The translations under genes and the position numbers were made by a program. Positions 9,794 to 19,406 of a DNA stretch of 47,555 nt are shown here, piece after piece. Source of the DNA: Lachnospiraceae bacterium (GTDB lineage: Bacteria; Bacillota; Clostridia; Lachnospirales; Lachnospiraceae). Where the stretch lies: the NCBI GenBank assembly GCA_017449765.1, contig JAFTFE010000183.1:1-47555 (forward strand), given 5' to 3'. Position 1 is the first letter of the stretch; every line of letters begins with the position of its first letter. A model generated the notes under the pieces. That model had not been told where the DNA came from and did not search any database. It was given only the letters and a program-made list of their open reading frames with translations.

Positions 9794-9804
9794 GGAGTAT
9801 ATAG

Positions 9805-10359
9805 ATGGGCAGTATTATTATAGCATTGCCTAAATTGAATGATTCGAAGAAAATCAGTGCCTTACTTGGAAGATATGGATTGGAAACCTTTGCCATATGC
9901 AGTGCTGCTGCATCGGTTTTGTCCAATGTCAATCAGCTTGAGTCGGGAGTTGTAATATGTGGACACAGCTTTCCTGATATGCACTCAAAGGAGCTTCTTA
10001 CGTATCTTCCGGATAATTTTGCGCTGGTTCTTATGACATCAAGGGAGAATCTGTCAAGGTGCCCGGACGGTGTCGTGACGCTTGCCATGCCCTGTAAGTC
10101 GAGTGATATAGTTAATACGGTCAATATGATATTAGAGCAGCAGAGCCTTAAGATTAAGAAAAAAATCGAAGAACAAAAGGGCAGGAAACGTGGTGAGCAT
10201 GGCAAAAACTATGTCAACAATGCAAAGCTTCTTTTGATGGAGCGTAACAATATGACTGAGCCGGAGGCATATCATTATATACAAAAATGCAGTATGGATT
10301 CGGGAAATACAATGGTTGAAACCGCACAGATGATTCTTTACATGGCGGTAGCTGATTAA
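9805..10359 (+). CDS. ANTAR-domain RNA-binding regulator with degenerate receiver
   Basis: The C-terminal part (about residues 135-182, 'AKLLLMERNNMTEPEAYHYI') looks like an ANTAR domain, a three-helix RNA-binding unit that stabilises antiterminator hairpins. The N-terminal ~105 residues resemble a response-regulator receiver fold, but the strand that should end in the phospho-accepting Asp reads 'GVVICGHSFPD' with no Asp at that spot, so phosphorylation is doubtful. A charged helix (about 105-133) links the halves and could dimerise. It lies 11 bp after the GS-like gene and 19 bp before carA, with its own AAGGAG. In clostridia ANTAR proteins often sit beside GS and GOGAT genes; the RNA target here is unknown. 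Confidence 0.8.
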   Translation: MGSIIIALPKLNDSKKISALLGRYGLETFAICSAAASVLSNVNQLESGVVICGHSFPDMHSKELLTYLPDNFALVLMTSRENLSRCPDGVVTLAMPCKSSDIVNTVNMILEQQSLKIKKKIEEQKGRKRGEHGKNYVNNAKLLLMERNNMTEPEAYHYIQKCSMDSGNTMVETAQMILYMAVAD

Positions 10360-10378
10360 TGAGTAGAAGGTGAAAAAG

Positions 10379-11470
10379 ATGGAACGAAAAGAGTTTGACA
10401 GAAAGTTAATTCTTGAAGATGGAAGCGAGTATTACGGATATGCTTTTGGTGATATCTCTGATAAGGTGACGGAGATTGTTTTTAATACCTCCATGGTTGG
10501 ATATCAGGAGATTATTTCCGACCCGTCCTATACATATCAGTCGGTGGTTATGACTTATCCGCTTATCGGCAATTACGGTATTGCTAACGATGATTATGAG
10601 ACTGATATACCAACAATTGGCGGTCTTATAGTAAGAGAGTATAATGATTTTCCGTCTAATTTCAGAAGTAAGAGAACTCTTTCCGAGATTATGGAAAAGT
10701 ACCATATAACAGGCATTTCCGGTATTGATACAAGGAAGCTTACACGTTCTATCAGAGACCTTGGTTCAAGGAGAGTGCTTATAACAGGATTAGATACCTC
10801 CGTGGAGGAGGGACTTAAAATAATCGAGGAGAACCCTTACGAGCATGATGCGGTTAAGTTGGTTAGCTGCAAGAGTAAGTGGCGTTCAAATGTTTTTGAT
10901 GCAAGATATCATATCGTTGCAATCGACTGCGGAATCAAGCAAAATATCATTCGTTCCTTAAATAACAGAAAATGTAATGTAACCATTGTTCCGTGGAATA
11001 CGCCGGCAGAGGATATAATTGAATTAAATCCTGACGGAGTATTTATTTCAAACGGACCGGGAGATCCGACAGATGTTCCGGAGGTTACTGAAAATATAAA
11101 AAAGCTTAGAGGTAAATATCCGATTTTCGGTATATGTCTCGGACATCAGATTATAAGTCTTTCGTACGGAGCAAAAACCTACAAGCTCAAGTTCGGACAC
11201 AGAGGCGGCAATCATCCGGTTAAGAATCTTATCACCGGAAAGATTGAGATTACCTCACAGAATCATTCCTTTGCGGTAGATGCGGAGAGCCTTAAGAACA
11301 CTGAACTTGAGGCGACACATATAAATATACTTGATGATACCATAGAGGGTGCAAGATGCGTAAAGGACAAGGTCTTTTCGGTGCAGTATCATCCGGAAAG
11401 TGCACCGGGACCTCAGGACAGCTCATATCTCTTTGATGAGTTTATAGAACTTATAGAGGAGGGTCGCTAA
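10379..11470 (+). CDS. carA: carbamoyl-phosphate synthase, small (glutaminase) subunit
   Basis: CarA hydrolyses glutamine and channels ammonia to CarB for carbamoyl phosphate, the precursor of pyrimidines and arginine. ATG at 10379 gives 363 residues, the usual length; it has AGAAGGTG upstream, whereas the in-frame GTG at 10370 lies inside that site. The N-terminal CarA domain is followed by a class I amidotransferase domain with nucleophile Cys253 in 'GICLGHQ' and the His-Glu pair in 'QYHPES'. The carB start lies one base after the stop, so the subunits are probably translationally coupled. The genes are in line with the GS-like and ANTAR genes, suggesting nitrogen-linked control. Confidence 0.96.
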   Translation: MERKEFDRKLILEDGSEYYGYAFGDISDKVTEIVFNTSMVGYQEIISDPSYTYQSVVMTYPLIGNYGIANDDYETDIPTIGGLIVREYNDFPSNFRSKRTLSEIMEKYHITGISGIDTRKLTRSIRDLGSRRVLITGLDTSVEEGLKIIEENPYEHDAVKLVSCKSKWRSNVFDARYHIVAIDCGIKQNIIRSLNNRKCNVTIVPWNTPAEDIIELNPDGVFISNGPGDPTDVPEVTENIKKLRGKYPIFGICLGHQIISLSYGAKTYKLKFGHRGGNHPVKNLITGKIEITSQNHSFAVDAESLKNTELEATHINILDDTIEGARCVKDKVFSVQYHPESAPGPQDSSYLFDEFIELIEEGR

Positions 11471-11471
11471 A

Positions 11472-14400
11472 ATGTCAAAAAGAACTGATATAAAAAAGAT
11501 ACTTGTTATAGGTTCGGGACCGATTGTTATAGGTCAGGCAGCAGAGTTTGACTATGCGGGAACCCAAGCTTGTCTTGCACTTAAGGAGGAGGGCTACGAG
11601 GTTATCCTCTGTAACTCCAATCCTGCAACTATTATGACTGACCCTGCCATTGCAGACAGAGTATATATGGAACCTTTAACTCTTGAATATATGGCAAAGA
11701 TAATTCGATATGAAAGACCGGATGCCATTGTTCCAAGCTTAGGCGGACAGACGGGACTTAATCTTGCCATGCAGCTTGAGAAAAAGGGTGTACTTAGAGA
11801 ATGTAACGTCGAGCTTCTTGGAACCAGCAGCGAAAGTATTGAAAAGGCTGAGGACAGAGAACTGTTTAAGGAGCTTTGTGAGGAGCTTGGTGAACCGGTG
11901 CTTCCTTCACTTATAGCTAATTCCATGGAGGAAGGCTTGGAGGCAGCAGAAAAGATTGGATATCCGATTATTCTAAGACCTGCATATACTCTCGGTGGTA
12001 CCGGAGGAGGATTTGCGAAGGATGAAGAAGAGTTTAGAGAGATAATGAAAAATGCCCTTATGCTCTCACCTGTGCATCAGGTGCTGGTGGAAAAGAGTAT
12101 AAAGGGTTATAAGGAGATAGAATATGAGGTAATGCGTGATGCAAATGACACCGCAATTACCATCTGTAATATGGAAAATATTGATCCTGTCGGCATACAT
12201 ACCGGTGATTCCATAGTTGTCTGTCCTTCACAGACACTTACCAACAAGGAATACCATATGTTAAGAGACAGTGCACTTAAGATAATAAGAGCGCTTAAGA
12301 TAAAGGGCGGCTGCAATGTTCAGTTTGCTCTTGATCCTCATTCCTTTCAGTATTATCTGATTGAGGTTAATCCGCGTGTATCACGTTCGTCGGCACTTGC
12401 TTCAAAGGCAAGTGGATATCCGATAGCAAGAGTATCGGCAAAGATAAGCATAGGTATGGATTTGGATGAGATAATGCTTGCCAATACACCGGCATCCTTT
12501 GAGCCGGCACTTGATTATGTGGTTACGAAAATGTCCCGTTTCCCATTTGACAAATTTGCCGATGCCAATAATCATCTCGGAACCCAGATGAAGGCTACAG
12601 GCGAGGTTATGAGTGTCGGAAGAACCTTAGAGGAAAGTTTACTTAAGGCTATCCGTTCACTTGAGATAGGCGTATATCATCTTTACATGAAGAAGTTTGA
12701 CGGATATTCCAAAGAAGAGCTTCTTGATTATATAAGTGACGGAACGGATGACAGAATATACGCCATAGCAAGACTTCTTCGAATCGGTACTTCTTTAGAG
12801 GAAATAGCCGCAAAGACACAGATAGATATGCTTTTCCTGCGAAAGTTTAAAAATATTGTGGAGGAAGAAAATGTACTTGCCAATGCAGCATTTGATAGGG
12901 CAGAATTAGTATTTGCCAAGAAGATGGGCTTTTCTGACAGGATAATAGCTGACCTTTGGAAGTGCGATGAGGATGCGGTCTTTGAATATCGCAAGAAGGA
13001 AGGTATATTCCCTGTATATAAGATGATTGACAGCTGTGCCTCGGAGTTTGACAGCTATATACCATATTTTTACTCAACCTACGAGGATGAAAATGAGTCG
13101 ATTATATCCGATAAAAAGAAGATCATAGTTCTTGGTTCCGGACCTATCCGCATAGGTCAGGGTGTGGAATTTGATTATTCGACGGTACATGCAATAAAGA
13201 CCATAAAGGAATACGGATATGAGGCTATTATAATAAATAACAATCCCGAGACCGTTTCAACGGATTATACCACATCTGATAAGCTTTACTTTGAGCCTCT
13301 TACAGTGGAGGATGTTATGGACATTATTATCCACGAAAAGCCTGAAGGTGTTATAGCTTCTTTAGGCGGACAGACTGCCATAAATTTAGCGGAGCCGCTT
13401 ATGAAGAGGGGAGTTAAGCTCATCGGAACAGACTGCGAAGCTATCGAAAAGGCTGAAAACAGAGATGCTTTCGAGAAGGTGTTATTTGAGTTAAATATAC
13501 CGCAGCCGAAGGGGCAGGCAGTCACAAGTATAGAAGCAGGACTTAGGGCGGCAGAGGAGATAGGTTATCCTGTGCTTGTGCGACCGAGCTTTGTGCTTGG
13601 CGGAAGAGCCATGCAGATAGTGGCAAAGGAAGAACATTTGACACATTACCTTAAAAATGCGGTTGAGATAGATGAGGATAAGCCTGTTCTTGTAGATAAG
13701 TACATACAGGGTAAGGAGGTCGAGGTGGATGCCATCTGTGACGGAACGGATGTATTTGTTCCGGGCATCATGGAACTGGTTGAAAGAACCGGAGTTCATT
13801 CGGGAGATTCCATAAGCGTATATCCGCCTTACAGCATATCCGATAAGGTCAAGGAAACCATACTTGATTATACAAAACGTCTCGGTCTTGGAATAGGAAT
13901 TATCGGATTATTTAATATACAGTTCATAGTTGATAAAAATGATAATGTGTTTATAATTGAGGTTAATCCGCGTTCGTCAAGAACTGTTCCGTTTTTGTCA
14001 AAGGCAACCGGCTATAGTCTTGCCGATATCGCAACTCTCGTTATACTTGGCAAGAGCCTTAAAGAACAAGGGATAATAAAAGAAAGTGACATAGTAGATT
14101 TCGGTAAGGGAAGAGATATAGCTTTGTATCCTAATGAGAAAAAGCGCTGGTATGTAAAAGCACCTGCATTTTCATTTTCAAAGCTGAGAGGAATGGATGC
14201 ATATCTTTCACCGGAAATGAAATCGACAGGCGAGGCGATAGGCTATGACGATAAGCTTCACAGAGCCATGTATAAGGCGTTGGTCGCATCCGGAATAAAG
14301 CTTCAAAATTACGGAACCGTAATGGTTACTCTTGCCGATGAGGACAAGGAAGAGGCACTCCCGATAGTCAGAAGATTTTATGATATGGGCTTTAACATAG

Positions 14401-14693
14401 AGGCTACCGTCGGAACCGCAGTATTTCTTAAGGAACACGGCATAAGAACCAGAGTGAGAGGTAAGATGAGTGAGGGCAGCGAGGAAATACTGAAGGCTAT
14501 CCGCTCGGGCTATGTAAGCTACGTAATAAATACCCGTGCGATACTTTCGGGAATCCACTACGGCGACGGAGTATCCATAAGACGCTGCGCAAGTGAGAAC
14601 AACGTAACGATGTTCACCTCACTTGATACAGTAAGAGTGCTACTTGATGTACTTGAGGAAATTACAATAGGTATTTCTACGATAGATGCATAG
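11472..14693 (+). CDS. carB: carbamoyl-phosphate synthase, large subunit
   Basis: CarB makes carbamoyl phosphate from bicarbonate, ammonia and two ATP. The 1073 residues match the family. Two homologous halves each begin with a nucleotide-binding motif ('[19 protein letters not shown]' near residue 10 and '[19 protein letters not shown]' near residue 552) and carry an ATP-grasp core ('[18 protein letters not shown]', '[18 protein letters not shown]'). The last ~130 residues are the MGS-like allosteric domain. The ribosome binding site is inside the end of carA (GAGGGTCGC). The gene is intact. A 138-bp palindrome follows the stop. Confidence 0.97.
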   Translation: MSKRTDIKKILVIGSGPIVIGQAAEFDYAGTQACLALKEEGYEVILCNSNPATIMTDPAIADRVYMEPLTLEYMAKIIRYERPDAIVPSLGGQTGLNLAMQLEKKGVLRECNVELLGTSSESIEKAEDRELFKELCEELGEPVLPSLIANSMEEGLEAAEKIGYPIILRPAYTLGGTGGGFAKDEEEFREIMKNALMLSPVHQVLVEKSIKGYKEIEYEVMRDANDTAITICNMENIDPVGIHTGDSIVVCPSQTLTNKEYHMLRDSALKIIRALKIKGGCNVQFALDPHSFQYYLIEVNPRVSRSSALASKASGYPIARVSAKISIGMDLDEIMLANTPASFEPALDYVVTKMSRFPFDKFADANNHLGTQMKATGEVMSVGRTLEESLLKAIRSLEIGVYHLYMKKFDGYSKEELLDYISDGTDDRIYAIARLLRIGTSLEEIAAKTQIDMLFLRKFKNIVEEENVLANAAFDRAELVFAKKMGFSDRIIADLWKCDEDAVFEYRKKEGIFPVYKMIDSCASEFDSYIPYFYSTYEDENESIISDKKKIIVLGSGPIRIGQGVEFDYSTVHAIKTIKEYGYEAIIINNNPETVSTDYTTSDKLYFEPLTVEDVMDIIIHEKPEGVIASLGGQTAINLAEPLMKRGVKLIGTDCEAIEKAENRDAFEKVLFELNIPQPKGQAVTSIEAGLRAAEEIGYPVLVRPSFVLGGRAMQIVAKEEHLTHYLKNAVEIDEDKPVLVDKYIQGKEVEVDAICDGTDVFVPGIMELVERTGVHSGDSISVYPPYSISDKVKETILDYTKRLGLGIGIIGLFNIQFIVDKNDNVFIIEVNPRSSRTVPFLSKATGYSLADIATLVILGKSLKEQGIIKESDIVDFGKGRDIALYPNEKKRWYVKAPAFSFSKLRGMDAYLSPEMKSTGEAIGYDDKLHRAMYKALVASGIKLQNYGTVMVTLADEDKEEALPIVRRFYDMGFNIEATVGTAVFLKEHGIRTRVRGKMSEGSEEILKAIRSGYVSYVINTRAILSGIHYGDGVSIRRCASENNVTMFTSLDTVRVLLDVLEEITIGISTIDA

Positions 14694-14702
14694 ACTGTGG
14701 AA

Positions 14703-14840
14703 CTGCATCCTGACAGATGAAATCATCGTCAGGCACGCTTTCGCTACCCTCGTCACGCAGCGGTACTAAGCTCGAAAATACCTCGCTAAGTACCGGCGGA
14801 CTCAGAGTACCTGACTAATGATTTATCTGTCAGGATGCAG
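14703..14840. repeat. long intergenic palindrome, family 2, copy 2
   Basis: CTGCATCCTGACAGAT (14703-14718) pairs with its reverse complement at 14825-14840, and the pairing continues inward with mismatches (ATCATCGTCAGG with CCTGACTAATGAT). Internal blocks CACGCTTTCGCT (14734-14745), AGCGGTACTAAGCTC (14759-14773) and CTAAGTACC (14786-14794) also occur, in the same order, in the palindrome after gltD. The outer arms of the two copies are unrelated in sequence. It lies between co-directional carB and dapL. Confidence 0.82.
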
Positions 14841-14894
14841 CGCACAAGTTTATTGAATATAAGTTTTGAAATATTATGATAAGGAGAATTGATT

Positions 14895-16076
14895 ATGGTT
14901 AAGGTTAATAAGAATTATGGTAATCTCAAAGAAAACTACCTCTTCGCAGACATAGCGAGAAAGGTTGCGGAGTATCAGGCTGCACACCCTGAAGCCAACA
15001 TTATCCGTATGGGTATCGGCGATGTAACACTTCCTCTATGTAGTGAGGTGATAAAGGGGTTGCATAGCGGAGTGGAGGATATGGCAGCTGCGGAAACCTT
15101 CAAGGGTTATGGACCGGAGCAAGGATACGGATTTTTGCAGGAGGCAGTTAAAAGATACTATGAAAGCTACGGAGTATCACTTGAGACAAATGAGATATTT
15201 ATATCAGACGGTGCAAAGAGTGATGTGGGAAATATCCTTGATATATTTGACAAGGACAATACAGTACTTGTTCCCGATCCGGTATATCCTGTATATGTCG
15301 ACACCAACACCATGGACGGAAGAAATATAATATATATCGATGCCAATGAAGATAACGGATTTCTTCCTTTGCCGGATGAAGAAAAGAAGGCTGACATAAT
15401 CTACATTTGTTCACCTAACAATCCTACAGGTGCAGCATATAACCGTGAGCAGCTTAAGAAATGGGTTGATTTTGCAAATGCCAATTCATCTGTCATCCTT
15501 TACGATGCGGCATACGAAGCATTTATAGTTGATGAGGATGTTCCAAGAAGCATATACGAGATAGAGGGTGCAAAGACCTGTGCCATAGAATTTTGCTCCT
15601 TATCAAAGACAGCAGGCTTTACCGGAACAAGATGCGGATATACAGTTGTTCCTAATACGCTTTCCTTTGACGGCTTTAGCATTAACAAGCTTTGGCTTAG
15701 ACGCCAAACCACCAAGTTTAACGGAACCTCATATATAGTCCAAAAGGGTGCCGAGCAGGTATTTACAGAGGAAGGACAAAAGGAGATACGGGCAAACATA
15801 GATTACTACAGAGAAAATGCCAAGATAATCATGTCAGCTCTTGACGAGCTTGGAATAAAATACACAGGCGGCAAGAACTCACCGTACATTTGGCTTACCT
15901 GTCCTAACGGTATGAAGTCCTGGGATTTCTTTGATTTACTGCTTGAAAAAGCCAATATCGTTGGAACTCCGGGTGCAGGCTTTGGCGAAAACGGCGAAGG
16001 ACATTTCAGACTTACTGCGTTTTCCAATCATGAAAAGACAGCCGAGGCAATGGAGAGGCTGAAGGGAATATTTTGA
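14895..16076 (+). CDS. dapL: LL-diaminopimelate aminotransferase
   Basis: DapL converts tetrahydrodipicolinate directly to LL-diaminopimelate using glutamate as amino donor, a one-step route for lysine and peptidoglycan precursor synthesis. The 393-residue protein is a fold-type I PLP aminotransferase: N terminus 'NLKENYLFADIARKV' and 'RMGIGDVTLPL' are typical DapL, 'DPVYPVY' and 'SPNNPTGA' are conserved, and the PLP lysine is K238 in 'SLSKTAGFTG'. ATG at 14895 is preceded by AAGGAG at 14881-14886; the TTG at 14889 lies too close. Its use of glutamate fits the neighbouring nitrogen genes, though it is separated from carB by a palindrome. Confidence 0.93.
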   Translation: MVKVNKNYGNLKENYLFADIARKVAEYQAAHPEANIIRMGIGDVTLPLCSEVIKGLHSGVEDMAAAETFKGYGPEQGYGFLQEAVKRYYESYGVSLETNEIFISDGAKSDVGNILDIFDKDNTVLVPDPVYPVYVDTNTMDGRNIIYIDANEDNGFLPLPDEEKKADIIYICSPNNPTGAAYNREQLKKWVDFANANSSVILYDAAYEAFIVDEDVPRSIYEIEGAKTCAIEFCSLSKTAGFTGTRCGYTVVPNTLSFDGFSINKLWLRRQTTKFNGTSYIVQKGAEQVFTEEGQKEIRANIDYYRENAKIIMSALDELGIKYTGGKNSPYIWLTCPNGMKSWDFFDLLLEKANIVGTPGAGFGENGEGHFRLTAFSNHEKTAEAMERLKGIF

Positions 16077-16091
16077 AAAGAGGATTAACAC

Positions 16092-17360
16092 ATGAATATA
16101 CCGGACTTTCATATAACTGAACACTCTGATCTGGCAGAGCCTTATAAAGCATTTGTAAGGCAGATGTCGGACTGGTACAACGGAGGAGAACTTCCCGAAC
16201 TTGCAGGTCAGGATTTACGATTTACTTTAGAACTGCAAAGACAGAAAATGCAATCGCTTGGACTTGATATGCAATGCAATCTCAAAAATGAGGGATCAAA
16301 TCAAATCAATGTCGGGGGCGTTTCTTTCAGCGACAGAATATTTACAAACAGCATCATCGGCGGAAATATGAATTTAACAAGAAGCATTGGCAGCAATCAG
16401 GGCTCAATCTATAAAAATACAACGGATATCGGCCTTAGTACGGTAATCCAGAGCTTGAAGACAGATGCCCAACCAAACGCTTCAATGGCATTGTGCTGTC
16501 CACACTGCGGTGCGCCGTCTACACTGGGCGAACTCGAATCCGGCTGTAAATACTGTGGCACGCATTTCCTAATGAGCGAGCTTTATCCGAAAGTCATGAA
16601 CTTTTTTGTTTCTGAAAATGAGGATAAAGCTAAGAAGGATGCAAAAAGCAAGCGAGAACTGAAGATATTTATAATAGCGAGCGCCATACCGATGATAATA
16701 ATCGGGATGATATTCGGCCTGTTCGCAGGTCAAAACCAAAGTCCGACAATGAATATTGTCAGCGAAATTTTTGGTGGTTTATTATGCGGAGGGATGATTG
16801 GTATCATGCTGTTCGTGTTCAAAAAGATGTTTGAGGTATTTGCACTTATGGGCAAGGATCTGAGGGGCGGAGGAAAAACAGCATCAACTCTGGTTTATGC
16901 GAATAAGATTAAAAAGAATGATCCTGAGTTTTCATCCGAATATTTTCGTGATAAAATAATGTCTCTGTTCAGAATGGCTGTTTACAGCAAGGACGCTGCA
17001 GAGCTTGCCTGCTGTAAGTGTCAGTGCCCCGAAAATGCGGCAGACATCATTGAAGCACAGCTTTACAATTTCAGTATTACCGATTGTAAAATAAAAGACA
17101 TGGTATGTGATGTAGATGTAATACTTTATCTTGATTGCCTTCATTACAATAACGGAAAAATCAAAAGCAAAACGGATAAGTTCAAAATGCGTGTGAGAAA
17201 GCACATAAAGAACGAAACCGATCTTAGCTTTTCTTTTGCAGCCGTAAGCTGCCCGTCGTGCGGTGCAAGCTTTGATGCACGAAATGTAAAAGCATGTCCG
17301 TACTGCAATAATGTGTATTTGCATGAAGAGCATGACTGGGTTATTACTGACATCAGGTGA
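16092..17360 (+). CDS. membrane protein with two zinc-ribbon motifs, function unknown
   Basis: I do not recognise a characterised family. The 422-residue protein has a zinc ribbon at C136/C139-C152/C155, two hydrophobic segments (about 191-212 and 223-245), and a second zinc ribbon near the C terminus at C387/C390-C402/C405. The domain between the second membrane segment and the last ribbon (about 278-370) has an alternating helix/strand pattern that may be Tim44- or SnoaL-like; this is only a guess. The N-terminal 130 residues are polar and without signal peptide, so both ribbons probably face the cytosol. It begins 15 bp after dapL with AGAGGATT upstream and may be co-transcribed with it. 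It is convergent with the ATPase operon. Confidence 0.6.
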   Translation: MNIPDFHITEHSDLAEPYKAFVRQMSDWYNGGELPELAGQDLRFTLELQRQKMQSLGLDMQCNLKNEGSNQINVGGVSFSDRIFTNSIIGGNMNLTRSIGSNQGSIYKNTTDIGLSTVIQSLKTDAQPNASMALCCPHCGAPSTLGELESGCKYCGTHFLMSELYPKVMNFFVSENEDKAKKDAKSKRELKIFIIASAIPMIIIGMIFGLFAGQNQSPTMNIVSEIFGGLLCGGMIGIMLFVFKKMFEVFALMGKDLRGGGKTASTLVYANKIKKNDPEFSSEYFRDKIMSLFRMAVYSKDAAELACCKCQCPENAADIIEAQLYNFSITDCKIKDMVCDVDVILYLDCLHYNNGKIKSKTDKFKMRVRKHIKNETDLSFSFAAVSCPSCGASFDARNVKACPYCNNVYLHEEHDWVITDIR

Positions 17361-17410
17361 TTAGCTATAGAGTAATATAAAGGTTGTTTTAGTATATCAT
17401 AAGATTAATT

Positions 17411-18124
17411 TTATTGATGTTCATAAAATAATCTTTTTATAAATTGTTCTCTATTGTTTATAAACATATTGGTTACCTGATAACTGTCGGTGTCCTCATA
17501 TTCACAGATGTGAATTGTTCCATTATCAAAGGATAATATCTCCGCATCAGGAAAACCGAGAAGTATAGGGGAGTGTGTGACTATTATAAACTGTGAGCCA
17601 TCATTAACACATCTGTTTATCTCAAGCAATAAGGTAAGTTGTCTTTGCGGTGAAAGTGCAGCTTCAGGCTCATCTAAAATATATAAGCTATTAGGTTTAA
17701 AATTTTCCTGTGCCATAGACAAAAAGCTTTCTCCGTGAGATTGAAGATGTAAACCGATAGAACAACCTTGATTATATTCTGCTTCAGCCGTTGCAACATT
17801 ATAAAAGCTTTCGGCTCTTAAGAAATATCCCCACGTAGCTTTATTATATCCCTTTATTAATCTGATAGCTTCACATAATTCAGAATGTGAATCACAATTA
17901 GAAAAATTATAGTTTCTTGTTCCGCCCTCAGGGTTAAATCCATATTCAATAGCTATCGCTTCAAGAAGAGTGGATTTTCCGCTTCCGTTTTCTCCTACAA
18001 AGAAGGTTACAGGTTTATTAAATGAAAACTGATTAATATTTGCTATAGATTCAATTTTTCTTACATAGCTTGATTCACTGATTTTGTCCCAATTTATACT
18101 AAAACCTCTGATGAATAACTCCAT
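17411..18124 (-). CDS. small stand-alone AAA/ABC-type ATPase
   Basis: This 237-residue protein is an ABC-like ATPase domain with no membrane or accessory part. It has Walker A 'GENGSGKST' (about 44-52), a signature-like 'SHGES' stretch, Walker B 'SLYILDEPEAAL', and the H-loop 'IVTHSPILL'. Such proteins resemble the ATPase of predicted AAA_21/AAA_23 groups and the motor parts of OLD-like systems. No nuclease domain is fused. The start has GGAG upstream. It is the last gene of a reverse-strand trio after two small unknown genes, and it is convergent with the zinc-ribbon gene. Its role is unknown; DNA repair, defence or housekeeping ATPase are all possible. Confidence 0.8.
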   Translation of the reverse strand: MELFIRGFSINWDKISESSYVRKIESIANINQFSFNKPVTFFVGENGSGKSTLLEAIAIEYGFNPEGGTRNYNFSNCDSHSELCEAIRLIKGYNKATWGYFLRAESFYNVATAEAEYNQGCSIGLHLQSHGESFLSMAQENFKPNSLYILDEPEAALSPQRQLTLLLEINRCVNDGSQFIIVTHSPILLGFPDAEILSFDNGTIHICEYEDTDSYQVTNMFINNREQFIKRLFYEHQ

Positions 18125-18151
18125 AAATCAAACTCCTTCATATTTTATCGT

Positions 18152-18382
18152 TTATATTGCATTTTCTGATGGAATATACTGCCTATATGCATCCTCAAAA
18201 AAATCAGGCTGATTGGATATGAACTGTAAAATATCAGATGTTAAAGCTTTGGGATTATTTATAATAAATGTTTTAACTGCATCAAAACGTGATTGCTTTT
18301 TATTTACATATGTGATGACAGCAGCAACAAAGCCATAATATGAATCTTCTATATTTTCTAAAGTTTTTTTAAATTCTTCCAT
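18152..18382 (-). CDS. small protein of unknown function (76 aa)
   Basis: I do not recognise this protein. It is predicted mostly helical and soluble ('MEEFKKTLENIEDSYYGFVA' at the N terminus, then 'QFISNQPDFFEDAYRQYI' near the end), with no signal peptide or membrane segment. AGGAGGT lies just upstream of the ATG, which strongly supports translation. It sits 27 bp before the ATPase gene and 11 bp after the 82-residue gene, so the three are very likely one operon. It could be a partner of the ATPase or an immunity/antitoxin-like protein; nothing in the sequence decides. Confidence 0.65.
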   Translation of the reverse strand: MEEFKKTLENIEDSYYGFVAAVITYVNKKQSRFDAVKTFIINNPKALTSDILQFISNQPDFFEDAYRQYIPSENAI

Positions 18383-18393
18383 TCGGATACCTC

Positions 18394-18642
18394 CTAATAA
18401 TCATTTGGAATTTTAAGATATATGTTATAGTTATTAAATCCATGATTCTCAAACCAATATATATATGATGAACCATTTATATCAAATGAAGTATGTGCAC
18501 AGATTGGCTTGTTTTTATACTGAACTTCATATATGCTATTGATTTCACTATAAATTTTTTTGTATTCATCAGGATTTAACCAATATTCCGGATATAAATA
18601 TGGTAATCCATTATCATCTAAATGACGATTTATTTTTTTCAT
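18394..18642 (-). CDS. small protein of unknown function (82 aa)
   Basis: Unrecognised. The sequence is rich in Tyr, Asn and Trp, with short strand-like stretches ('PICAHTSFDINGSSYIYWF') and no signal peptide, resembling small cytosolic immunity-type proteins in composition only. GGAAGGTG precedes the ATG. It is the first gene of the reverse-strand trio; a candidate promoter lies about 90-120 bp upstream (18732-18760). The three genes are more AT-rich in feel than their neighbours, which hints at acquisition, but no repeats or integrase mark the edges. Confidence 0.6.
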   Translation of the reverse strand: MKKINRHLDDNGLPYLYPEYWLNPDEYKKIYSEINSIYEVQYKNKPICAHTSFDINGSSYIYWFENHGFNNYNIYLKIPNDY

Positions 18643-18731
18643 AAAATCACCTTCCTCTAAAATATTAAATTAGAGAAAGTCACTAAAAGACCTTCCTTTA
18701 TCAAAAGGAGAAATCTTATATAGTTACAGAC

Positions 18732-18760
18732 ATTGTAACATCATGCATATGTAATTACAA
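18732..18760 (-). promoter_or_regulatory. candidate promoter for the reverse ATPase operon
   Basis: On the reverse strand TTGTAA (18755-18760), a 17-nt spacer, and TACAAT (18732-18737). It would start transcription about 85 nt before the 82-residue gene. Confidence 0.5.
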
Positions 18761-18964
18761 CAAAATAAAACCTATAAAGAATCCTCCTTTATAAGTATAG
18801 TCTTAATAATTTTTTTCTTTGGTAAGTAAACAAGAAAAAGGTTTTTAGAATAAGTGGGGGATTGTATAAAGATATTAACTTGCTTATGGGAAGATTATAT
18901 ATTATCAGATGACAAAAGTAAATAAAAAAGATTATAATTCGACACATTTAATCCAAAGTTACCA

Positions 18965-18994
18965 TTGAATAACACCCCATAAAAGTGATAAAAT
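18965..18994 (+). promoter_or_regulatory. candidate promoter for DUF6110 and the P-type ATPase
   Basis: TTGAAT (18965-18970), an 18-nt spacer, and TAAAAT (18989-18994), about 58 bp before the ATG at 19052. Confidence 0.55.
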
Positions 18995-19051
18995 ATAAGC
19001 TAATAAAGCGGGGAATAAATAATATTTAACATATTTAAGGAGGACAAAATT

Positions 19052-19345
19052 ATGGCTTTTAATTGTGGAAAATTATGTACATTTGCAGCAGGAGTTTTAT
19101 TCGGTACAGCCGGAATTAAGGTTTTATCAAGCAGGGATGCGAAGAAGGTTTATACACATGCTACAGCAGCTACACTTCGTGCTAAGGACTGCGTTATGAA
19201 GACTGTCAATACTGTAAAGGAAAACTGTGATGACATCTATGCAGAGGCTAAGCAGATTAATGCGGATCGTGAGGCTGATGAAGCAGCCAAGATTATAGCT
19301 GATGTAGTAAATGATGAGAAAGAAGCCGTTACAGCAGAGGTATAA
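19052..19345 (+). CDS. DUF6110-like small membrane-associated protein
   Basis: The 97-residue protein has one short Gly/Ala-rich hydrophobic segment near the N terminus (about 9-25, 'TFAAGVLFGTAGIKVL') followed by 'SSRDAKKVYTHATAATLRAKD' in part and a long charged helix rich in Glu, Asp and Ala. This is the pattern I recall for DUF6110 proteins, which are found next to heavy-metal-type P-type ATPases in Firmicutes. AAGGAGG precedes the ATG. The ATPase starts 61 bp downstream in the same direction, so the two probably form an operon and may interact in the membrane, for example as a small regulator or accessory subunit. That role is inference. Confidence 0.7.
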   Translation: MAFNCGKLCTFAAGVLFGTAGIKVLSSRDAKKVYTHATAATLRAKDCVMKTVNTVKENCDDIYAEAKQINADREADEAAKIIADVVNDEKEAVTAEV

Positions 19346-19406
19346 AGGTATATCAACATATGAGCTATGTAGTATATACAAGTGTGTATTGACAGAGGAA
19401 TAATCT

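Larger units (their letters stand above)
18643..19051. other. divergent intergenic region with two candidate promoters
   Basis: This 409-bp gap separates the reverse ATPase operon from the forward DUF6110 gene. It is very AT-rich. Apart from one candidate promoter in each direction I see no ORF with a ribosome binding site, no strong hairpin and no RNA gene. Confidence 0.6.

Noticed and set aside
16932-17333. 133-residue reverse ORF opposite the zinc-ribbon gene
   Set aside because: Shadow of a real frame; no ribosome site and no recognisable sequence.
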